The position numbers were made by a program, and so were the translations under genes. Shown here in pieces: positions 27,358 to 36,982 of a DNA stretch of 64,000 nt. Every line of letters starts with the position of its first letter. Position 1 is the first letter of the stretch. The stretch is from the NCBI GenBank assembly GCA_000163695.1, contig GG774890.1, forward strand, positions 539,575-603,574. Reading direction: 5' to 3'. Source of the stretch: Bacteroidetes oral taxon 274 str. F0058 (GTDB lineage Bacteria > Bacteroidota > Bacteroidia > Bacteroidales > Paludibacteraceae). The notes under the pieces were generated by a model. It did not search any database. It saw nothing but the letters and a program-made list of their open reading frames with translations, and was not told where the DNA came from.

Positions 27358-28191
27358 ATGTTGTCATCAATAAAAGAGCAGACCAAAAGACTGTGGAAAG
27401 CGTCATTCGATGACACGGACAACTTTGTGGAACTATATTTCGACAGGGTCTTTCATACCGACATCAACCACACTATTGAATACGAAGGCAGAGTAGTGGC
27501 TGCACTGCAGGCTATTCCATTTCTATTCAAAGCAGGCGATAAGATACTGAAAACCGCCTACCTATCAGGCATTACCACCGATGCCGACTATCGTAGGCAG
27601 GGATTTATGGGGCGGCTCCTCGACGATACACATCGTAAACTAAGAGACAGCGGGTTCGATGCCGTGTTTTTAATACCGGCGAAAGATTTTCTGTTCGACA
27701 TATATGCAAAATTTGGTTACCGAACGGCGTTTTATAAAGATTACCAAAAGATAAACATTGCCTCCGAAGACAAAGGGAACAATCAAGTAAACGTCAGCAG
27801 CTTAGCTCCGTCCGACATAAGCGAAGCCTTCCGTTACTTCGACTACAAGCAGAGGCAACAGACCGCAGGGGTGATTTTCGACAAACGATATTTCGAGACA
27901 GTCGTCGACGTTTTTGTGATGGAAAACAAAAAGGTACTCATAGCCAAAACAAACAACCGCATAGCAGGCATAGCATTTGCCGATACAGAAGGCAATGTAC
28001 TGAAATTATTCGCCGACTCTTCGGATATAGAGCAAGTTATATTCTACGACTTAGCCAAAATTATCGGCAAGCAGACTATTTTACTAAAAACCAATGGAAA
28101 AGCAATTCCTTATGGTATGATTAAACCGCTAACAGACAATACTCTACCCGACGATATATTACCATCGGTTTCACTGATGCTCGACGAGTAA
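27358..28191 (+). CDS. GNAT family N-acetyltransferase
   Basis: 277 aa. The acetyl-CoA-binding loop is TTDADYRRQGFMGRLL (RRQGFMG), with VFLIPAKDFLFDIYAKFGYR as the following beta-bulge and C-terminal helix of the first GNAT domain. The second half is a weaker, Eis-like domain. It is the last gene of a DUF2156-GNAT pair, 11 bp apart, and overlaps the convergent SpoIID gene by 21 bp. The acceptor is unknown. Confidence 0.82.
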   Translation: MLSSIKEQTKRLWKASFDDTDNFVELYFDRVFHTDINHTIEYEGRVVAALQAIPFLFKAGDKILKTAYLSGITTDADYRRQGFMGRLLDDTHRKLRDSGFDAVFLIPAKDFLFDIYAKFGYRTAFYKDYQKINIASEDKGNNQVNVSSLAPSDISEAFRYFDYKQRQQTAGVIFDKRYFETVVDVFVMENKKVLIAKTNNRIAGIAFADTEGNVLKLFADSSDIEQVIFYDLAKIIGKQTILLKTNGKAIPYGMIKPLTDNTLPDDILPSVSLMLDE

Positions 28192-29499
28192 AATTTTATC
28201 GGACGGGGGTGAAGAGAGTTTCTCGATTGTTGTATGTGGATAATAGTGCTCCAAAATCTGTCGATAGCCGTATCCTTGCTGAGCCATCACAGCAGCACCT
28301 ATCTGGCACAACCCTACTCCATGCCCCCAGCCGGCTCCCGTCAGGGTAAAGCTGCCATCGTTACCCTTATCGACAACAAATGCCGAACTATAAAGATGTG
28401 AACGGGAGAGCCAACGCCGTATCTCGAGCTCTTTGCCGACCGTAGCAGTACGTCGCGAACCTACCACTCGTAGCGACACAATCCTGCCCGACCCCGAACG
28501 ACGTACGGGCACGAGGTCTATGATATCGCCGAAGTCGATACCCGAACGCTGTCTGACGATTTCCGAAATCTCGGACTGCGAGTAATGCACACGCCACCGA
28601 AAAAACGACTGTGTATGACGGTCATAATCATTGAAAACCTGCCCGATGATGCTGTCGTCGTCGGTGTTACAGAAGACATTGGGCTTGGAGGAGATATACT
28701 CACGTGCCGCCTGCTCGTCGGTAAGGTCGAGGCGACAACTACTGTCGACGTCATCGCTGAACGTAGCAAGGTATGGATAATCCATATCTGCCCAACACGA
28801 AGAGAAACGCTCGGTATAGCCACCGCAACACTTCGAGAAACGAGCATCGCAGACGACACCGCCGTACGTAAGCACCTCGCCTTCGGTAGACTCGATAGCC
28901 TCACGCAGCGTCGGAGGCTCTACATCGGGTATACCCTGATAACGCTGGCAATGGTCGTCAGCACAGACGTGAAACAGGCTGTGAGCGTCGCGCTCGTACC
29001 AACGTACGTAGACGGGATTGTCCGAGTTCGTATCATCGATGCGGCTCGTTGGAGCAGGGATATTTTGTAAACCATTGATTGCAGACACTACCCAACTACG
29101 CGATATGACAGCATGAGCTTTGAGCAGCTCCAGAAACGATGTCGAACTCATTTCGGAAGCTATCACCGAATACAAATACTGCTCCATATCGATATGATTG
29201 ACAGCCACAAGCTCGTCGCCGTCTATGAGTATCTGCAAATCGCCGCCGAAACGTTGCCGACGCTTCTGCTGCCAATGGAAGTCTTTGCCTATGACGACAT
29301 TATCGAGAACAAAGACCGCCCCGCCCGACGAACGAAAGTATAGTTCGTCGTAGCGTCTGCCGTCGAATAGAATGGCATCATCTGACAGCTCGGCAACGAA
29401 AGAACTCTCCTTAACGTGTCTGCCGAAATTGTCGGTAAAGCCACCGCTAAGCGAAAATTCTATTCGTACGGCTCTGAGGATACCTACTTTCACCTTCAT
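28171..29499 (-). CDS. SpoIID/LytB domain-containing protein
   Basis: 442 aa. VNHIDMEQYLYSVIASEM, LLKAHAVISRSWV (residues ~108-140) and, in the C-terminal part, FTLTGAGWGHGVGLCQIGA are diagnostic of the SpoIID/LytB fold, a lytic transglycosylase acting on stem-peptide-free glycan in spore formers. In non-sporulating Bacteroidota the role is probably cell-wall turnover. No signal peptide is evident at the chosen ATG. It lies 40 bp after ctlX and is probably transcribed with it from the promoter at 30505-30535. Confidence 0.88.
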   Translation of the reverse strand: MKVKVGILRAVRIEFSLSGGFTDNFGRHVKESSFVAELSDDAILFDGRRYDELYFRSSGGAVFVLDNVVIGKDFHWQQKRRQRFGGDLQILIDGDELVAVNHIDMEQYLYSVIASEMSSTSFLELLKAHAVISRSWVVSAINGLQNIPAPTSRIDDTNSDNPVYVRWYERDAHSLFHVCADDHCQRYQGIPDVEPPTLREAIESTEGEVLTYGGVVCDARFSKCCGGYTERFSSCWADMDYPYLATFSDDVDSSCRLDLTDEQAAREYISSKPNVFCNTDDDSIIGQVFNDYDRHTQSFFRWRVHYSQSEISEIVRQRSGIDFGDIIDLVPVRRSGSGRIVSLRVVGSRRTATVGKELEIRRWLSRSHLYSSAFVVDKGNDGSFTLTGAGWGHGVGLCQIGAAVMAQQGYGYRQILEHYYPHTTIEKLSSPPSDKILLVEHQ

Positions 29500-29539
29500 C
29501 TAAAGAAGAGCGTAAGTGTACACGGACACTACTACGTAG

Positions 29540-30469
29540 TTATTTCTTCGGTAAGAATATCTCTGCCATCATACAGCGTGCAGAGCCTCCGCCATAATGC
29601 TCGATAGTAGGTATAGCAGGGTGCAGTATCTTGTTGTACTGTTCTATTGCCGCTACTTGCTCCGGACGCAACGAACGATAGGCAGTATCCGACATAACGA
29701 GGAATTTGTCGCCGTCGGTATTGTTTACCTGCAACATATTACCCGCAAACCTGTGCATCTGACTCTCGGATATCTCTATTATCTTTTTTCCCGATTTCTC
29801 GATGGTATCGACAACCGCTTTTCGTTCGGCGGCATCGTCTATCGTATCAGTGCAGATGATGACATAACGGTCGGCAACACACATCATTACATTGGTATGA
29901 TATATCGGCAGACGTTTACCCTCTACCGACTGGAACGAGTGGAATGCCACAGGCGTGTATTCCATCTCACGACAGAAGAGCTCGAACAGATTGCGTTCCG
30001 TTCTCTGCGACAGGCAGGCGTATGCTATATGATTGTCGCGGTCGAGTATCATAGAGCCTGTGCCTTCGAGAAACTTCTCTTCGTGTTCGTATCCCGTGAA
30101 GTCTATCTTCTCGCGTATGGCAAAACCCTCAGAAGCGATACGGTCGAGTATCTCGGGGCGACGCTCGGTACGACGATTGGCAGCAAACATAGGATACAAC
30201 ACCACACGTCCGCAGGAATGGAACGATACCCAATTATTCGGGAATATGCTGTCGGGAGTGTGGGGCTCGGCAGTATCTTTCACTACGATAACGTTGACTT
30301 TATGTGCTCTGAGCATATCTACCATAGAGCGAAACTCTGTCAAAGCGTTATGCTGAATCTGTGCCTCGGCGGTGTTGTCGTTTTGCTGGAAATAGTTGTT
30401 TTTCGCTGTCTCTTCGTTAAAGCCAAACAAAATAGGCTCTATCATAAGGATATTCGATGTTGTCTGCAT
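29540..30469 (-). CDS. ctlX: CtlX-like arginine deiminase-related hydrolase
   Basis: 309 aa. The guanidino-group hydrolase fold is shown by DSIFPNNWVSFH (73-84), FLEGTGSMILDR (133-144), YHTNVMM with His191, and the C-terminal GGGSARCMMAEIF with the nucleophile Cys299. The N-terminal MIEPILFGFNEETAKNNYFQ matches the CtlX (citrulline utilisation hydrolase) group, related to dimethylarginine hydrolases; the exact substrate is inferred, not shown. It has a complete promoter at 30505-30535, and the SpoIID gene follows. Confidence 0.85.
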   Translation of the reverse strand: MQTTSNILMIEPILFGFNEETAKNNYFQQNDNTAEAQIQHNALTEFRSMVDMLRAHKVNVIVVKDTAEPHTPDSIFPNNWVSFHSCGRVVLYPMFAANRRTERRPEILDRIASEGFAIREKIDFTGYEHEEKFLEGTGSMILDRDNHIAYACLSQRTERNLFELFCREMEYTPVAFHSFQSVEGKRLPIYHTNVMMCVADRYVIICTDTIDDAAERKAVVDTIEKSGKKIIEISESQMHRFAGNMLQVNNTDGDKFLVMSDTAYRSLRPEQVAAIEQYNKILHPAIPTIEHYGGGSARCMMAEIFLPKK

Positions 30470-30504
30470 AATAATGTGTATTATTAGTTATAAATTTGAT
30501 AGGC

Positions 30505-30535
30505 AAAGATAGTGCTTTTTTTGGCAAAATGCAAA
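30505..30535 (-). promoter_or_regulatory. Promoter of ctlX, inside an inverted repeat
   Basis: On the minus strand TTG (30533-30535), a 20-bp spacer and TATCTTTG (30505-30512) match the Bacteroidota consensus. The -33 element lies in an arm TTTTTTGC whose partner GCCAAAAAAA is in the spacer. Nearly the same block occurs at 46151-46181. Just upstream, GGCAATTTATGAATTGCC (30562-30579) is a palindrome shared with the other site. Confidence 0.65.
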
Positions 30536-30650
30536 AAAGGTGCTGGGTTTTGGGTATTTGAGGCAATTTATGAATTGCCTAAACGATTACTTAACCCTTA
30601 ATTCGTAATTCGTAATTTTTAATTCATAATTGTACAATGGTCGCCACGCC

Positions 30651-30706
30651 CCCAACACCCAACACCTAACACCTAATACCCAGCACCCAATATCTGCCAT
30701 CTAATG
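30651..30706. repeat. Degenerate heptamer repeat CCYAAYA upstream of dnaK
   Basis: CCCAACA, CCCAACA, CCTAACA, CCTAATA, CCCAGCA and CCCAATA follow each other without gaps, then two decayed units. The same heptamers recur at 48205-48281. The rest of the 333-bp gap (30470-30802) holds the ctlX promoter, an AATTCGTAATTCGTAATT tract and a dnaK-proximal inverted repeat. Confidence 0.75.
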
Positions 30707-30725
30707 CCAAAATGTCATATTGCCG
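30705..30725. promoter_or_regulatory. Imperfect inverted repeat upstream of dnaK, possible heat-shock operator
   Basis: TGCCAAAATG-T-CATATTGCCG has 7 of 10 matching arm positions and lies about 78 bp before the dnaK ATG. It is not a CIRCE element. A protein-binding site is an inference only. Confidence 0.35.
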
Positions 30726-30802
30726 ATGTGGTATGATATTTGATAAAAATAAAACGTGAAATTTTTATTTAGTAATTAACGTAAACAACAAATAGACATA
30801 TT

Positions 30803-32734
<1,932 letters not shown>

Positions 32735-32754
32735 AATGCTTTCCGAATAAGAGC

Positions 32755-32797
32755 AAAAGATAGTACGATAGAGATATTATATTGTACTATCTTTTTT
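32755..32797 (+). terminator. Intrinsic terminator of dnaK
   Basis: AAAAGATAGTAC and GTACTATCTTTT pair over 12 bp around a 17-nt loop and end in a T run. Confidence 0.75.
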
Positions 32798-32823
32798 GTA
32801 ACTTTATAGATAAAGATTATTAT

Positions 32824-33825
32824 ATGCTGTATAGTAGACGAGATTTAAAAGACTTAAAGAACCAAGAAGTGCAAATTCCATTAGAACGTTATATGCATAA
32901 GTATTCTCAAGGCGAATTGAAAAAACTTAAAATGCATGAGAGAGATTTTCTTTTTTTTTATATGAGTCTTTTTCATAGCAATAAAGAGTGTAAAGGGAAG
33001 CCTGATTTTGACCTAAGAAAGATAGAAGAAGCAAAAGAGTATCTTTTTTATAGAATTATTCTTATCTATGCAAAAGATATCATTGATTTTAGTAGTATTC
33101 CTATTGGAAATAAAGGGAAACTAACTGCTGACGAGAATAGAAAAAATCAAAGATTCTTTTATGAATATATGCATATATGGAAAAATCAAGTTAATTCAAG
33201 AAAAGATGAATATCTTTCACAAATTGCAAATGCCCTTAATCGCAAATTAAATGATTGGAAAGAACTTTTGAATAAGAACCAGATAAAAAAGGAAAGATAT
33301 AAACAAAAGATTACTTTTATATGGGCTGTGTTTTTTCATATTTACTACCATACAAAACTTTATTTTGATGAAAAATCGTGTAAATATGAAGAAGTTTTAG
33401 TTAATGGCTACAAGATAAGATTCGACATATACTCTTTTATCCATATTATGAGCAGGCATTACTATCCAGATATGAATGATGATATAGGTATAAGTTTAAA
33501 TTCTTCAATCCCAGGAATAGATTTATATGAACTTCCAACTTCTATTTTAGATTTAATAAAAGCATATTTTCAATATACAGAGCTAACAGAGGCAACAGAA
33601 TTCCTCTTGTTAGAAGTAAATAAGGAAAAATATATCTTATGGATTAAACATTGTACACTAAATGGAACAAGTAGGGAAATTAGATTTCAAGTACGTTCTT
33701 TTTATAAATGCAAAGAACAACGTGACTTGGATAAATTTATTGATAAGATAGAAATAATCTACTCAGAGAATTATTCTTTCTTTATACCCAAAAGACCACT
33801 TAATACAAACACACAAAAACGGTGA
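32824..33825 (+). CDS. Hypothetical AT-rich protein, possibly acquired
   Basis: 333 aa from MLYSRRDLKDLK; a longer start at 32782 would lie in the dnaK terminator. Lys-, Tyr- and Ile-rich and mostly helical, with no signal peptide. Two segments stand out: GELKKLKMHERDFLFFYMSL and YKIRFDIYSFIHIMSRHYYP. The latter, with its H...SRHY pattern, faintly recalls phage-type nuclease/toxin domains, but I do not recognise the family and claim no function. The AT content is far above dnaK next door. The stop codon lies inside the first unit of a 42-bp palindromic repeat array, so gene and array may have arrived together. Confidence 0.6.
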   Translation: MLYSRRDLKDLKNQEVQIPLERYMHKYSQGELKKLKMHERDFLFFYMSLFHSNKECKGKPDFDLRKIEEAKEYLFYRIILIYAKDIIDFSSIPIGNKGKLTADENRKNQRFFYEYMHIWKNQVNSRKDEYLSQIANALNRKLNDWKELLNKNQIKKERYKQKITFIWAVFFHIYYHTKLYFDEKSCKYEEVLVNGYKIRFDIYSFIHIMSRHYYPDMNDDIGISLNSSIPGIDLYELPTSILDLIKAYFQYTELTEATEFLLLEVNKEKYILWIKHCTLNGTSREIRFQVRSFYKCKEQRDLDKFIDKIEIIYSENYSFFIPKRPLNTNTQKR

Positions 33826-34071
33826 AACAAGAATATATCACTTGATATATTACACACAAATCGATGTAAAGAGCATATATAAATTGATATATGGCAGACT
33901 CACTCGTTGAACGAGAATATATCATTTAATATATTACACAAAAAACGATGAAACGTGCATATATCATTTGATATATGGCTGCCGCACCTGTGAAACGTGC
34001 ATATATAAATTGATATATGACCGATTTACTCGTGAAACTAAGATATATCATTTGATATTTCCTCAAAAAAC
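33820..34071. repeat. Six tandem 42-bp repeats, each with an AT-rich palindrome
   Basis: Units begin at GTGAAAC-like heads whose TG lies at 33823, 33865, 33908, 33949, 33991 and 34033, a period of 41-43 bp. The core of each is close to CATATATCA-TT-TGATATATG, and units 4 and 6 keep the TATATCATTTGATAT core. Tails alternate between TTACACA-A and GGC/GACC types. The array fills most of the 325-bp gap between the AT-rich gene and the DUF6261-like gene, whose -7 box TATATTTG follows at 34100-34107. Operator array, iteron-like origin remnant or hairpin-forming element are all possible. Confidence 0.8.
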
Positions 34072-34150
34072 GTTTTGTGCGTTTATCGAAAAATATTCTT
34101 ATATTTGCAGCCTAATAAAATCATTTTATAAACATAAAAATTTCACACTT

Positions 34151-34888
34151 ATGAAAAATTTGAAAATTAATGCACGTATCACCGAAGTGGCAGACACAGC
34201 CACACGGCTTTTGATTTTGTTTAAGAGGCATCCCGCAATCGGCGACGACACTATCCTCAAACCGCTTTTTGCCGAAATAGGTACGCTCGCCGAACAACTT
34301 TCGGAAGTTATCAAAAGCGATAAGACTCTATCGGAGCTCGATATTGCCGATACCGTTCGTGGCGAAGCTATACGCAAGTTCGACAAAATTTTACAAGGGT
34401 ATGCCGCTATGCCTATCGAGACCCTGCAGAAGCCGGGAGCGAAGCTCTACGAGGTTTTCTCCAAATACGGCGTGAAAATCACACGTGAAAACTATGCCGT
34501 AGAGTCCGCCCATATAGACTCGCTCCTTACAGACCTCGCCGCACCGGGACTTGCAGGCGAGATTTCGTCGCTCGCGGGAGTAACGGAGGCTATAGAGGCA
34601 ATACGAACAGCCCAAAAATCGTTCAACGAAAAGCGGGTAACATACGAACAGAATATCGCCGCCAAAAACGCAAAACAAAAATCGGCTGAGCTGAAGAAAA
34701 TGCTTTTGGAACGGGTCAATACATCGCTCCTGCCCTATCTGACATCGCTCAAAAGTATGAAATCGGCAGGATATTCGGATTTTATAGAGGGTGTAAGCCA
34801 AATCATCGCCAATACCAACAGTTCGATAAGTGCCCGAAGAAAAAAACCGAACAACGACGATACCCCCGCCAAGAAAGACGGCGAATAG
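34151..34888 (+). CDS. DUF6261-like family protein
   Basis: 245 aa from MKNLKINARITEVA. All-helical and charged, with no signal peptide. Segments such as LDIADTVRGEAIRKFDKILQGY and LYEVFSKYGVKITRENYAVES fit the Bacteroidota DUF6261 group as I remember it; function unknown. The tail is basic (ARRKKPNNDDTPAKKDGE). The longer reading from 33968 runs through the repeat array and the -7 box at 34100-34107, so the ATG at 34151 is used. Its last codons and terminator are duplicated in inverse orientation at 5971-6103. Confidence 0.6.
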   Translation: MKNLKINARITEVADTATRLLILFKRHPAIGDDTILKPLFAEIGTLAEQLSEVIKSDKTLSELDIADTVRGEAIRKFDKILQGYAAMPIETLQKPGAKLYEVFSKYGVKITRENYAVESAHIDSLLTDLAAPGLAGEISSLAGVTEAIEAIRTAQKSFNEKRVTYEQNIAAKNAKQKSAELKKMLLERVNTSLLPYLTSLKSMKSAGYSDFIEGVSQIIANTNSSISARRKKPNNDDTPAKKDGE

Positions 34889-34995
34889 CGACAAAACAGT
34901 CGTTTCGTACGATCGTAAATATACTTAAGCTTTGTATATAAACGACATCGGCAAAAAACAGCAGCAGTAATTCACCGATTATTGCTGCTATTTTT
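34863..34995 (+). repeat. DUF6261-like gene tail and terminator, copy A of an inverted pair
   Basis: Matches the reverse complement of 5971-6103 with about ten differences and one 1-bp gap. It covers the last eight codons, the 3' non-coding region and the hairpin. The partner's next element is a working-looking -7 box TACCTTTG. Here the corresponding bases are TACCTTTTG, one T too many. Confidence 0.75.
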
Positions 34996-34998
34996 ATA
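34960..34998 (+). terminator. Intrinsic terminator of the DUF6261-like gene
   Basis: AGCAGCAGTAA and TTATTGCTGCT pair around TTCACCGA with one mismatch, followed by ATTTTTAT. Confidence 0.7.
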
Positions 34999-35057
34999 CC
35001 TTTTGCATCGGGAAAAATCTAAAATAGAACATCAACTAATCTTGAACCCAAAATAAT

Positions 35058-35753
35058 ATGAAAGACAACATATACATACAAGAAATAGAAAAGTTTAATG
35101 ATGAAATATCTATTTGGGAATTGATTGATAGACATGTGAAAGTAATATGGTGGATAGGACTTTTCTTACCTCTATTTTTATTGTTTGGTTTTAGCATTCC
35201 ATTTGTCATATGTAAGAATTATTGGTTTTATTCTATTTTGCTTGTCTTGGCAACTGGTTATGCTTTTTTTATTGTACGCTGTGATTGCGTAGGTAAAAAA
35301 AGGAAACGCATTATACAGCAACAATATCCTTATGCTATACAGGGAGAAACAGACCTTTATGGTAGGATAATACCGAAAATACAAAAGCAAAAACTCACAG
35401 AGTTAATCAATAGTAGGTTAGTACTAAATAAAGACAATTTGTCATTTTTAATCGAAAGTCTGAAGTCAAAGAAAGATGAAAACAAGTATCTATACACGGT
35501 AACTAATGTAGCAATAACTTTCTTTCTATCAGCGATACTTGTTTTATTTACAAGATATTTGGATTTCTATTCTACTATTGAAGAATTTGGACAAATTGCG
35601 AAAATGATAATAGCAATATTATTACCAAGTCTAGTACTTGCTATATATATAGATAAAACCATAATAAAAGAATATGTTCTAACTAAAGAACGAAAACAAA
35701 ATCGAATTATCAGAACTTTGGAGAATATTTATTTGGAAATATCCAACGAATAG
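35058..35753 (+). CDS. Hypothetical four-helix membrane protein
   Basis: 231 aa. Two hydrophobic helices near residues 28-72 (VIWWIGLFLPLFLLFGFSI and WFYSILLVLATGYAFFIV) and two at about 150-200 (VAITFFLSAILVLFTRYL and IIAILLPSLVLAIYI) flank a basic cytoplasmic segment. The family is not recognised. AT-rich like its accessory neighbours. It stands alone: a terminator precedes it (34960-34998) and a strong one follows (35821-35848). Confidence 0.6.
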   Translation: MKDNIYIQEIEKFNDEISIWELIDRHVKVIWWIGLFLPLFLLFGFSIPFVICKNYWFYSILLVLATGYAFFIVRCDCVGKKRKRIIQQQYPYAIQGETDLYGRIIPKIQKQKLTELINSRLVLNKDNLSFLIESLKSKKDENKYLYTVTNVAITFFLSAILVLFTRYLDFYSTIEEFGQIAKMIIAILLPSLVLAIYIDKTIIKEYVLTKERKQNRIIRTLENIYLEISNE

Positions 35754-35820
35754 AATTAAATCAGAATAACTCATTCGTCATCTCACTATCATTAATCCTC
35801 TAAATATCAATCAATATAAA

Positions 35821-35848
35821 AACGTCGCAATGTTGTGGCGTTTTTTTT
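35821..35848 (+). terminator. Strong intrinsic terminator
   Basis: AACGTCGCAA-TG-TTGTGGCGTT is fully paired if two G-U pairs are allowed, followed by eight T. The sequence around it (35804-35838) is repeated at 6148-6182 in the opposite orientation, there without the T run. Confidence 0.7.
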
Positions 35849-35868
35849 GGGGTGGCAAACAGCTGTGG

Positions 35869-35925
35869 CGAAAGTCGCTTTTATTCGAATCTCCTTTTTC
35901 TCTTTTTTATAACTTTGCCTGTTGA
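35869..35925 (+). mobile_element. IS30 right-end remnant
   Basis: These 57 bp differ at three positions from 15380-15436. They encode the transposase end RKSLLFESPFSLFYNFAC-stop and the terminal repeat (TTATAACTTTGCC followed by TGTTGA, 35907-35925). Nothing else of the element remains. It abuts the HlyD remnant exactly, so it marks where an IS30 copy cut that gene. Confidence 0.8.
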
Positions 35926-36090
35926 GTCTACAATGTGCTCGAAGTCGAGTTCCCTGACCCTCTGACGACTACTTACAAGAAGACCATAAGCTTCCGCCAA
36001 CAGATGAGCGGACAAGCCGAAATCATAACAGACGATACAAGATTATTGGAAAAACTACTCAACCCAATACGTGCAATCTTTGATAAATAG
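35926..36090 (+). pseudogene. C-terminal remnant of a HlyD-family secretion protein
   Basis: 54 codons and a stop directly after the IS30 end. VEFPDPLTTTYKKTISF, QQMSGQAEIITDDTRLL and EKLLNPIRAI match the C-terminus of Bacteroidota HlyD/membrane-fusion proteins that work with peptide-exporting ABC transporters. All upstream parts (lipoyl and coiled-coil domains) are lost. A TolC-type gene lies 0.9 kb downstream, so a type I export operon may once have stood here. The gap 36091-36227 holds no other gene. Confidence 0.65.
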
Positions 36091-36227
36091 GATTAGAAGT
36101 AAGATATTGAGCGGAGTTTATATTGTATATCTTATTGATATTTATTTGTTATAACTTGCGACTGTAATTAATTAAATAAAAAATAGAATAAGACAAAAAA
36201 GTGAGTCTTGAGATAAAAAAGTCAGAA

Positions 36228-36917
36228 ATGGGTGCTATGTTAAAGAATATGCTCAAAAATAATAAGATGTTATATGTTTCGATAATAGCATTAGTTGTCT
36301 ATTGGGGAAATATAAAAGGACAAACGTTACCTCCCCAAAATGAACAATTTACAGGTACACTATATTTTGACGACGGTTTGCCTATAAAATCTATTCAAGA
36401 TTCACTTGCTCTCGAGCTGTGTCAAATATATGGATTAGACCAAGGTATTAGGCAAATGGGATTAGGAGGAGGTAAAAGAGATATTAAAATAGACTCTGTC
36501 AATTTTGTAAAAATGCTTGGTATTATAGAGCAATATGGTTTTCCTTGCGAAAAAACATTAGGGGAGTATTTTAGAGGCGAATATGTTACTATGGCAGCTA
36601 TTGCAGTGATGTTGCATAATCCGCATAGAATTGTGAATGATAAAAAAGCTTTTGATTTACTTCTAAGAGAAGTCAATCGTGGTAATTTGTCTGCAAAAAT
36701 ACTTGCCAACTTTTTGGATAAATACTATTTTATGAAAACACTTAATACGACGCGTAAAGTTTATTACGGTTCTCAGTGGGGAAAACCTTGCATAGAAGAC
36801 CGTGCTGTATCCGATTCTCTACGCAGAGATATAGGGTTACCTCCTCTAAGAGAGGAAGATTTCAAAATTTGTGATGAAACTAATGTTGTTAAACCTATTA
36901 AAAAGCATAAAAAATGA
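36228..36917 (+). CDS. DUF6624-like exported protein
   Basis: 229 aa if the ATG at 36228 is used; GTG 36201 and ATG 36237 are alternatives. A signal-like stretch (MLYVSIIALVVYWGNIKGQ) precedes the mature part. YGLDQGIRQ, IIEQYGFPCEKTLGE, AAIAVMLHNP, VYYGSQWGKPCIEDR and SLRRDIGLPPL follow the motif order I know from DUF6624, where the protein reads D-Q-x-x-R, then YGT/SQ, then the R..IGL end. Function unknown. AT-rich. It is followed after ~65 bp by the TolC gene. Confidence 0.6.
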   Translation: MGAMLKNMLKNNKMLYVSIIALVVYWGNIKGQTLPPQNEQFTGTLYFDDGLPIKSIQDSLALELCQIYGLDQGIRQMGLGGGKRDIKIDSVNFVKMLGIIEQYGFPCEKTLGEYFRGEYVTMAAIAVMLHNPHRIVNDKKAFDLLLREVNRGNLSAKILANFLDKYYFMKTLNTTRKVYYGSQWGKPCIEDRAVSDSLRRDIGLPPLREEDFKICDETNVVKPIKKHKK

Positions 36918-36982
36918 GCAAAATATCTTTGCTGACTTTGCAGCATTGGTGAGTTCGTTTTGTTGATTTTATTTGTGTGTTT

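Noticed and set aside
29597..30487. 296-codon plus-strand ORF opposite ctlX
   Set aside because: An antisense shadow of a well supported gene with its own promoter.
30651..30706. Real telomere or chromosome end
   Set aside because: Internal, only six to eight degenerate units, and surrounded by ordinary genes.
33820..34071. CRISPR array with 42-bp period
   Set aside because: The sequence between conserved parts is not unique spacer-like but repeats in alternating types; no cas genes.
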